Of a stretch of 64,000 nucleotides of DNA, positions 58,188 through 64,000 are shown in pieces. The notes below the pieces were generated by a model, which saw only the letters and a list, made by a program, of their open reading frames with translations, did not search any database and was not told the DNA's origin. Position numbers and translations under genes: made by a program. Within the stretch, counting starts at the first letter, position 1. Each line of letters opens with the position of its first letter. The stretch is from Methylobacterium iners (GTDB taxonomy: Bacteria > Pseudomonadota > Alphaproteobacteria > Rhizobiales > Beijerinckiaceae), in contig NZ_BPQP01000033.1 of assembly GCF_022179305.1 (NCBI RefSeq), forward strand, positions 94,661-158,660. The letters run 5' to 3'.

Positions 58188-58317
58188 TCAACATCTCCCC
58201 TTCGTGGATGTTGGTGCGATGCGGATCTCGACGAACACCCGGCCTTTCGGGGCATCGCTGAACCGTGGCCTGCGACGATTGCCTGTCCCAGGACAGGAAG
58301 AACCTCGGGGAACATGG

Positions 58318-58333
58318 TTAAGGCTCCGTTAAC
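58318..58333. promoter_or_regulatory. CtrA-type binding site near the Tat-exported protein gene
   Basis: TTAA-GGCTCCG-TTAAC matches the CtrA consensus exactly. It lies 131 bp upstream of the minus-strand ATG at 58187, in the intergenic region after the antiporter gene. Assignment is from the consensus alone. Confidence 0.55.
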
Positions 58334-58399
58334 GCATCCTGCGAAACGCCGTCGACAGGACTGAGCGGCTAACGCACCGGCCGAGCGTCGCCTGCGCGG

Positions 58400-59686
58400 C
58401 TACGCGCTCTTGGCGGAGGGCAGCTTCAGGTCGAGCTGCGCGCTCTCCGTATCGCGCCCGCTGCGGCGGTCGATGAAGCGCAGCACCGGCGTGATCGTGG
58501 TCCCGTGCAGGACGATCGAGACGAGGATGGTCAGCGCGGCCGTGCTCCAGAGAATGTCGGCCTGCGTGAACGGGGCGTGGTTGAGGGCGTAGGCCAGGTA
58601 ATAGACCGTACCGAGGCCGCGGATGCCGAAGAAGCTGATCACGACCCGCTCGTCCGTGGGGCGCCCCGAACCCAGGAGGCTGATCCAGCCGCTCAAGGGC
58701 CGCACGACGAAGAGGGCGAGCAGCGCGAAGGCGACGCTCGGCCATGTCAGCGCCTTGAGCAATCCGCCGCCGAGGAGAGCGGCCCCGAACCCGACCAGCA
58801 GGACCATCATCAGGAGCCGCTCGAGCTCCTCGGCGTATTCGTGGAGCTTCTGGTGGTACTCGTGGCCGCGCTTCGTCCCGCGCAGCGACAGCGCCGCCAC
58901 GAAGACGCCGATGAAGCCGTAGCCATGAGCCACCTCCACCGCGGCGTAGGTCAGGCAGGTCACGCCGAGGGCGACGAAGCCGTCACCGGTCCGCGACAGC
59001 CGGGCCGGGTTCGGCAGGTGGAACATGAGCCAGCCCAGCCCTCGGCCGATGAGCACGCCGAGGGCAACGCCGACGGCGATCTTCCAGACGACGTTCAGGG
59101 CGAACCACTGCCCCAGCTCCCAGGCGCCGAACGCGCTGGCCGAGGCGAGCGCGATGGCGAGATGGACGAAGGGGAAGGCCAGGCCGTCGTTCAATCCCGC
59201 CTCGGAGGTCAGCGCGAAGCGCATCTCGTCCTCCTCGCCCTCCGAGGGCGGGCCGACCTGGACGTCGGAGGCGAGAACGGGATCGGTGGGCGCGAGCGCC
59301 GAGGCGAGGAGCAGCGCCGCGGCCAATCCGAGACCCAGCAGGGTCGAGGCCAGGCCAACCAGGGCCAGGATCGTGAGCGGCATGGCAAGGCCGAGCATGC
59401 GCCAGGTCACGATCCATCGCCGCCAGCCGATCTGACGATCGAGCTTCAGCCCCGCCCCCATGAGGGAGACGATGACGACGAGTTCCGTCAGGCGCTCGAC
59501 GACCGGCAGGTGCAAGTGGGGATGGGGCGTCAGGCCCGAGGCGACGGTGACGGTGGAGAGCGCCGCACCGATCCCGACGCAGAAGATCGGCAGGGACAGG
59601 GGCAGTTGCCGCAGCACCATCGGCAGCCAGGCCGTGAGAAGGACGAGCGCTCCGAACCCGGCCAGGGCGATGATGTAGGCTTCCAT
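58400..59686 (-). CDS. Na+/H+ antiporter, CPA1/NhaP type
   Basis: A 428-residue cation:proton antiporter with about 12-13 helices. The ion-binding region is visible as SALAPTDPVLASDVQVGPP and SEAGLNDGLAFPFVHLAIAL, the latter with the conserved N-D pair. The C-terminus has a short cytoplasmic tail (DRRSGRDTESAQLDL). I start at MEAYIIALAGFGALV; an in-frame ATG 8 codons upstream is possible. Confidence 0.92.
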   Translation of the reverse strand: MEAYIIALAGFGALVLLTAWLPMVLRQLPLSLPIFCVGIGAALSTVTVASGLTPHPHLHLPVVERLTELVVIVSLMGAGLKLDRQIGWRRWIVTWRMLGLAMPLTILALVGLASTLLGLGLAAALLLASALAPTDPVLASDVQVGPPSEGEEDEMRFALTSEAGLNDGLAFPFVHLAIALASASAFGAWELGQWFALNVVWKIAVGVALGVLIGRGLGWLMFHLPNPARLSRTGDGFVALGVTCLTYAAVEVAHGYGFIGVFVAALSLRGTKRGHEYHQKLHEYAEELERLLMMVLLVGFGAALLGGGLLKALTWPSVAFALLALFVVRPLSGWISLLGSGRPTDERVVISFFGIRGLGTVYYLAYALNHAPFTQADILWSTAALTILVSIVLHGTTITPVLRFIDRRSGRDTESAQLDLKLPSAKSA

Positions 59687-59804
59687 TGAACCGCGAACCC
59701 GAGCCGGCAACGGGAGTTCCCCGTTTCCGGTTCGGGCATCGTTCGAGGTTGAACATGCCGCGCCGATGCGGGTTGATCATCCGCTCTCATCCCCGGAACG
59801 ATCC

Positions 59805-60047
59805 ATGATCCGCCCTCTCACCGCAGCCCTCCTCCTGCTCGCCGTCGCGTCGCCCCTCGGCACAACGATCCCGGCCGCGGCGCAGAGCCCGTCCAAGTCC
59901 TACCTGTTCCAGGAGCAGCAGCTCGGCCGGGCGTGCCCCCCGCCCCTGAAATTCGCGGCGGGCGCCTGCGTTCGTCGCTGTCCGGCAGGCTACGAGGATA
60001 ACGGCCGCACCTGCCGGTTCAGGAGCATGAGAGGCGGCGGACGATAG
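59805..60047 (+). CDS. Small secreted cysteine-containing protein
   Basis: An 80-residue product with a signal peptide (MIRPLTAALLLLAVASPLG...AAAQ) and a short mature part with four cysteines (CPPPLKFAAGACVRRCPAGYEDNGRTC), which could form two disulfides. Unrecognised. Followed closely by the DUF6894 gene on the same strand. Confidence 0.7.
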   Translation: MIRPLTAALLLLAVASPLGTTIPAAAQSPSKSYLFQEQQLGRACPPPLKFAAGACVRRCPAGYEDNGRTCRFRSMRGGGR

Positions 60048-60057
60048 GGGACGCCGC

Positions 60058-60315
60058 ATGCCTCGCTACTTCTTCCACACCCATATCGGCGAGGACGTCA
60101 TCGCCGATCTCAACGGGGCGGAGCTCGCCGATGCGGATCGTGCCTGGGAGGCTGCCGGGGCCACCATCCGGGCCAGCCTCAGCGACCCGAAGAACCAGAC
60201 GAGACTGATGACCGCCAGCCTCGTCGTGACGGACGAAGCCGGCGAGGTGGTCTTCGAATTTCCGTTCGCGGAGGCCGTCATGCCGCCCGGCCCGAGGGAC
60301 CCCACCGTCCATTAG
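60058..60315 (+). CDS. DUF6894 small protein
   Basis: An 85-residue protein starting MPRYFFHTHIGEDVIADLNGAELADADRAWEAA (the MPRYFFH and D-x-x-G-x-EL-D pattern is diagnostic of DUF6894, a small family abundant in Methylobacterium). The C-terminal half VVTDEAGEVVFEFPF is also typical. Function unknown. It lies 10 bp after the small secreted gene. Confidence 0.9.
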   Translation: MPRYFFHTHIGEDVIADLNGAELADADRAWEAAGATIRASLSDPKNQTRLMTASLVVTDEAGEVVFEFPFAEAVMPPGPRDPTVH

Positions 60316-60419
60316 GCCCTCATCCGCGGAAGCATCCGGCCTATCGCGAGGGTGCGGCCTTGGAGGACGCGCTTGCCAGCCCATGCAGATGGGCTCCCCG
60401 CATGATCAGGGTGCCGTCG

Positions 60420-60683
60420 TCATCGGGGTTCCCGCTCGGCCACTTCCGCCCTGAGATTCCGGATGAGCCGGTCGAGCAACGGGGGGGCTTCCTGTCCGAA
60501 TTCGCTCAGCAGGAGAGAGGCCTTCAGCAGCGCCTCGATGTCGGCCTCGTCAACCGGGTCGCCCATGATCCGCGCATCGAGCACGCGGTCGGCAAGAAGG
60601 TTCGTCAGGCGGACGATTTCGGACAGCCGCGCGTCCGTGGGCGCACCCGACCCCTCACCCGTCCCGCCGCTCACGTCGAACAA
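60420..60683 (-). CDS. Hypothetical helical protein
   Basis: An 87-residue acidic, mainly helical protein (LSEIVRLTNLLADRVLDARI and EADIEALLKASLLLSEFG), without a signal or membrane segment. I cannot assign a family. Coding status is supported by clean amphipathic helices and codon use; it faces the gene-dense small-protein cluster. Confidence 0.6.
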   Translation of the reverse strand: MFDVSGGTGEGSGAPTDARLSEIVRLTNLLADRVLDARIMGDPVDEADIEALLKASLLLSEFGQEAPPLLDRLIRNLRAEVAEREPR

Positions 60684-60715
60684 CCCTCGCCTTCAGGTGG
60701 TGCCGTCAACGGGTG

Positions 60716-61051
60716 CTACTCCGCCGGCGTTCCGGCCGCGTTGCCCTCGTCGAGATTGCGCCCGCGCCGCACGGGCGGGGCCTCCGGATACACGAACCGG
60801 CTCGACACCCAACCCTCGACCTTCCGGTAGCGGACAAACACCCAGTTGCCGTTCCGCTCGCCGCTCGGAACGATCCCCCGCCCGTCCGGAGGAATGACGC
60901 CGACGATGCGGGAATCCGTCGTCGGCAATTCCCGGACGTTCAGCACGTCGTTGGGCGCGGTGTCGATGACCCGCAGGGTGACCTGTGCCTCTGAACCGGT
61001 CGCGACCGTGAGAGAGACCGCTATCGCAGCGGCCCGCACAAAGGGGTTCAT
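60716..61051 (-). CDS. Secreted bacterial SH3-domain protein
   Basis: A 111-residue protein with a signal peptide (MNPFVRAAAIAVSLTVATGSEA) and one SH3b domain (residues about 25-85) with LNVRELPTTDSRIVGVIPPDGRGI and WVFVRYRKVEGWVSSRFV. SH3b domains commonly bind peptidoglycan or envelope peptides. I start at MNPFVRAAA rather than an upstream in-frame ATG. Likely periplasmic. Confidence 0.85.
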   Translation of the reverse strand: MNPFVRAAAIAVSLTVATGSEAQVTLRVIDTAPNDVLNVRELPTTDSRIVGVIPPDGRGIVPSGERNGNWVFVRYRKVEGWVSSRFVYPEAPPVRRGRNLDEGNAAGTPAE

Positions 61052-61108
61052 TCCAACCTTCCCCAGAACGGCATCCTCACGCCTCATATGCCATTTCCGC
61101 CGGCAGCG

Positions 61109-61420
61109 TCAGGCCGTATCCGGCGCCTCCCCGCGAGTCCCGACCAGCTCCAGCGTTCGCAGGATCGCGAAGGCGGCGGTCTCAGCATCCGCCTCGCCCT
61201 CCGGGGTCGCCGGATAGGTCGCCACCGGCTCGACCTCGTTTCCGGAGAGCGCGCCGACCACGACCCGGATCGCAGGACCTTCCGGTGCGGCTTCGTCCCG
61301 AATCATCGCCACCGCATAGCCTGCGGCGTCACCGAACACGCGAAGCGGGGCGTACTCCCCAGGTGATGGCGCTTCGGAAGGCTTCCTGCCTCCGAAGGTT
61401 GGTCGAATCACATTGCTCAT
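61109..61420 (-). CDS. Hypothetical cytosolic protein
   Basis: A 103-residue protein starting MSNVIRPTFGGRKPSEAPSPGEYAPLRVFGDAAGYAVAMIRD (cut to VIRPTFGGRKP), with no signal or membrane helix. The opening resembles small proteins seen in Methylobacterium that I cannot tie to a function. It precedes the SH3 gene on the same strand. Confidence 0.65.
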   Translation of the reverse strand: MSNVIRPTFGGRKPSEAPSPGEYAPLRVFGDAAGYAVAMIRDEAAPEGPAIRVVVGALSGNEVEPVATYPATPEGEADAETAAFAILRTLELVGTRGEAPDTA

Positions 61421-62485
61421 GACGGCATCATAGCCGGTTGGCCGAGGCTATGATCCGGATCGGCCGCGCCGAGGCGGCAGCCATCGCCGCCATCACCTCT
61501 GACTGAACGGGAGCTCACGGCGATGCAGGGCGGCGTAGCGCAAAGACGGCCGCGCATTCCTTCGTAAGATCGAGCAGAGGAGTCTCGGCGGCGGTGCCAT
61601 GCACCGGATCAACTTGGATCGTAAGGGATGAAAGTCCGTCCGTCTTCCCCCAACTTCGCGGGGCAGCAGGACCTTCAAGAGGAAAACCGCAAAGGAAATC
61701 GGGAGCGATTTCAGCGATTGGTGCCCAGGAAAGGATTGTGTTCGCAAAGAAATTTATTCAGCAAAATCGACGCTTTGTGCCAGAAACTGATTGCCTCTGT
61801 GTACCACGTTGCGTGCCGGCTGGAAAGTGGCTGATCGCTACCTTAGCGGCGCGCCGTTGAAGCTGCCTCCATAGCTTACAACTGTGGCAGCTGAGCCAAT
61901 CATGGCGGCTGGCTGATCTCGCACCTCTTCGATTCCGCCTATCATGGTCCGCTTGAACCGCCCGTCGTCATGATCGAGATGGCTGCACGCGCCATGACTC
62001 GGGTCGTCCTCGATTAAGGCCTCATGCGGACTGAAGCGTCAGAGATGATGCAGGGCCGCCTCTCGCATATTCTGACCGACGAGGTCGCTCGTTCCAGGGC
62101 CAAATTGCTCCCGGACATCCGTCCTGTGACGTGATTGGGCTTCCGACCATCGATGGCGCGATGGCCAGCAAAGCGGGGTGACCTACCGCCCTAAAAATCC
62201 GGCGGCGGTGCCCGTATCCGCAGCGAGGATCTAAGCCAGGTTGCTAAGCATGGCTAGGACGAAGGGCCGGCGCCGCTTCACCTGTCACCATGAAGCTGGA
62301 CACGCTCCTGTTCAACGGTACTTCTTACACACTACGGATCGCTTTACCGTCGTGACGGTCGAGGAGCTTCGGGCCGGTGCGTGAGATTCATATTCCCAGA
62401 GCTCTAGTACCGATAGGCTAGGTCCATTTCCAAGAATGCCGCGAGTGTTGCGGCCTGAGTATGCGACCGCATAGGACGTAAGTTA
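61421..62485. other. Gene-poor stretch of mixed composition
   Basis: About 1.06 kb without a supported gene. It contains short frames on both strands, one stem-capable repeat (AGCTGCC near 61862 with GGCAGCT near 61887), and a short ATG frame at 62044-62133 (MMQGRLSHILTDEVARSRAK) that may be a decayed mobile-element gene. No terminal inverted repeats of an intact element were found. Confidence 0.5.
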
Positions 62486-63121
62486 ATGCTGACCAAGGAT
62501 GAACTTCTGGAATACTTAACGATCTTTGGTGCCAACTTGCGCCATCACAGGAATAAGCTGCAGCTCAGTTACGAAGGAATTACAAAGCAAACAGGCATTT
62601 CCAAATCAATTTTGTCTAGAATAGAAAACGGCCAAACTGCGCCATCATTTGAAACATTCGTGCGATTGTATAAGTTTATGTCCGTTACTACTGACTTTTT
62701 TCTCCCTGATAGGGCAAATAAATTTACCAACGCAGTAGTTGACACGGGAGAGTTGGGAAATGGATTTAAGTTTCAGCGAATGAACTTCACGGGACGTGCA
62801 GCAGTTGCAGCGGAAGTAGAGGAAGTGGAAGCAGGGTCTACCGTAAGCCTGCAACTGAGGCGAGCTTTTGAAGAGAATATACTCGTAATTAAGGGTAGCT
62901 GCAAAATAGTTTATCAGAATGGCCTTGAAGAAGACTATTCTGCCGGTGAGATTTTTACCTTGCCTGGCAATCGGCAAGCGTACGACATAAGCTCAGACAA
63001 AGGAGCTAAAATCATCAGGGTTTGCGTTCCATTCTCCCAAGACAGATCTTCGAAGAACTACCTCACAGTACTTGGTGGCACGAAAAAACGGAAGAATGGT
63101 TGGGAACGCAAGAGCGATTGA
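62486..63121 (+). CDS. XRE-family regulator with C-terminal cupin domain
   Basis: A 211-residue DNA-binding regulator. The N-terminal XRE HTH is GANLRHHRNKLQLSYEGITKQTGISKSILSRIENGQ (cut to QTGISKSILSRIENGQ), and the C-terminal cupin runs from about residue 115 to 190 (VSLQLRRAFEENILVIKGSCK and YSAGEIFTLPGNRQAYD). HTH-cupin proteins usually sense small molecules. Codon use is strikingly AT-rich compared with all neighbours (for example AAT, AAA, TTT runs), pointing to recent transfer. Flanks are gene-poor on both sides. Confidence 0.9.
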   Translation: MLTKDELLEYLTIFGANLRHHRNKLQLSYEGITKQTGISKSILSRIENGQTAPSFETFVRLYKFMSVTTDFFLPDRANKFTNAVVDTGELGNGFKFQRMNFTGRAAVAAEVEEVEAGSTVSLQLRRAFEENILVIKGSCKIVYQNGLEEDYSAGEIFTLPGNRQAYDISSDKGAKIIRVCVPFSQDRSSKNYLTVLGGTKKRKNGWERKSD

Positions 63122-63669
63122 GCGTGAGTAGGAGGATCATTCCGCGACCATATACGAATAGGCAAGTCGCTCGCCAGAAGTGTCGCCCGGTCCTGAGGAC
63201 CATTAGAAAAATCAACAGGGCTCGAAAAAGCCACTGGTCTGCCACCTTCCCGAAGTGACGACGCTCATCGCGTCCGCCCACCCAATCTCGAACGGCATAA
63301 GACCAAACGGCGGCTGGCCTGCTGACCTCGATGAGAAATGGCAACTCATCGACTTGGCATACCAGAGTCTCCTCAAGCGCTTGTCCAGCCTCACCAAAAC
63401 GCGAAATCCCTCAAGAGCCGAAGGCTGTTAGTCGCCTCAACTCCGTTGCAGGGCGGCAACATTGGCCGACAACCTCGGCCGGAGTCACGAATCCGTGTTG
63501 CTCCGCACCGGGGGCATCAGTCAGAGTGTGACGGCACTGGGGCATCACCAGCGTGGACAACAAACCCGGCGAGGCTCGTCGGACAATAACACCCGTAACG
63601 CCGTCTCGAAGACACAGTCCGTTGTCGGCCGTCGCGGTTCCTTTGGTCTCGAAAACTCTGGAGATAACA
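63122..63669. other. Gene-poor leader of the porin gene
   Basis: About 550 bp without a supported gene between the AT-rich regulator and the porin. The last about 100 bp become typical porin leader with a ribosome site (GGAGATAAC). Short minus-strand frames at 63063-63397 have no recognisable features. Confidence 0.5.
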
Positions 63670-64000
63670 ATGAGGCTCTTAAAGAGCTCGCTCCTTGGGT
63701 CTGTCGCGGGGGTTGTCGCGGTAGCCGGAGCGCAAGCAGCTGATCTGCCGGTCAAGAAGGCCGTGCCGGTCGAATACGTCCGCGTCTGCTCCGCCTACGG
63801 AGCCGGCTTCTTCTACATCCCGGGCACCGACACCTGCCTTCGCGTTTCGGGCCGTGCCCGCTTCGAGGTCGGTTACGCGCCGACTGACAGCCGGACCGGT
63901 ACCGGCAACGGCGATCTCGTTGGCTACCGCGGCCTCGCCCGCATCAACCTCGATGCCCGCACCCAGACCGGCTACGGCACGCTGCGCGCCTTCACGCGTC
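63670..64000 (+). CDS. Porin, C-terminus cut by window edge
   Basis: The first 110 codons of an outer-membrane porin. The signal peptide is MRLLKSSLLGSVAGVVAVAGAQA, the mature protein begins ADLPVKKAVPVEYVRVCSAYG, and the following FFYIPGTDTCLRVSGRARFEVGY is diagnostic of the Rhizobiales porin family (porin_2 type). The rest of the beta-barrel lies beyond the window. Confidence 0.93.
   Translation, partial: MRLLKSSLLGSVAGVVAVAGAQAADLPVKKAVPVEYVRVCSAYGAGFFYIPGTDTCLRVSGRARFEVGYAPTDSRTGTGNGDLVGYRGLARINLDARTQTGYGTLRAFTR

Noticed and set aside
58310-58333. EcfG (general stress) promoter GGAAC...GTT
   Set aside because: The spacing between GGAAC and GTT at 58310 is too short for the usual consensus, and the same bases are better explained as a CtrA box.
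62044-62133. 30-codon frame MMQGRLSHILTDEVARSRAK
   Set aside because: Too short to support as a gene; at most a decayed fragment. Mentioned only within the gene-poor region.
63063-63397. Minus-strand frames upstream of the porin
   Set aside because: They mix hydrophobic and basic stretches but match no family, and they overlap the end of the XRE-cupin gene.

Overview
The window looks like a chromosome segment from a GC-rich alphaproteobacterium of the Rhizobiales, most probably Methylobacterium or a close relative. The grounds are the NAD-linked formate dehydrogenase operon with its LysR regulator, the coxBA-ctaB-coxF-ctaG-coxC-DUF983-SURF1 order, a porin with the ADLPVKK mature start, DUF2735 and DUF6894 small proteins, two full CtrA-type boxes (TTAA-N7-TTAAC), and a palindromic repeat of a kind common in this group. 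No rRNA, tRNA, CRISPR array or intact insertion sequence was seen. The assignment is inference; no database search was made.

Layout. 0-9.7 kb: a truncated secreted protein, aconitase (acnA), the heme-export and cytochrome c maturation operon ccmABCDG, septation protein YciB, SRP receptor FtsY and a pseudouridine synthase. 9.7-17.1 kb: a pair of facing GC-rich repeats, then the minus-strand formate oxidation block (LysR regulator, fdsG, fdsB, fdsA, fdhD, fdsD). 17.3-23.9 kb: the aa3 cytochrome c oxidase operon with its heme and copper assembly factors. 24-38 kb: mixed housekeeping and accessory genes: DUF4864, GNAT acetyltransferase, lactate permease, dapF-mtaB, a LysR-controlled quinone-detoxification-like cluster (ring-cleaving dioxygenase, hydrolase, YcaC-like hydrolase), an endonuclease III-like protein, trpS and periplasmic asparaginase. 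37.7-42.1 kb: a tripartite tricarboxylate transporter with two different solute-binding proteins. 42.5-48.6 kb: an HWE histidine kinase preceded by a CtrA box, then a giant multi-PAS hybrid kinase. 48.6-61.4 kb: HDAC-like deacetylase, FAD oxidoreductase, GT21/HpnI-like glycosyltransferase, ethanolamine permease, EEP-family hydrolase, a YCII/ECF42 sigma pair, an Na+/H+ antiporter and a run of small secreted or hypothetical proteins. 61.4-63.7 kb: a gene-poor, lower-GC stretch holding one AT-rich XRE-cupin regulator. The window ends inside a porin gene.

Formate oxidation yields NADH, and the TCA enzyme aconitase, cytochrome c maturation and the aa3 oxidase serve the respiratory chain that consumes it, so the left third is largely energy metabolism. 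The right third is sensory, transport and stress genes with more signs of turnover. The most notable unexplained signals are the two perfect CtrA boxes, the low-GC XRE-cupin island, the paired operator-like palindromes in front of the dioxygenase, a sharp hairpin between tctC and tctB, and a possible unannotated plus-strand transcript near 56.8 kb.
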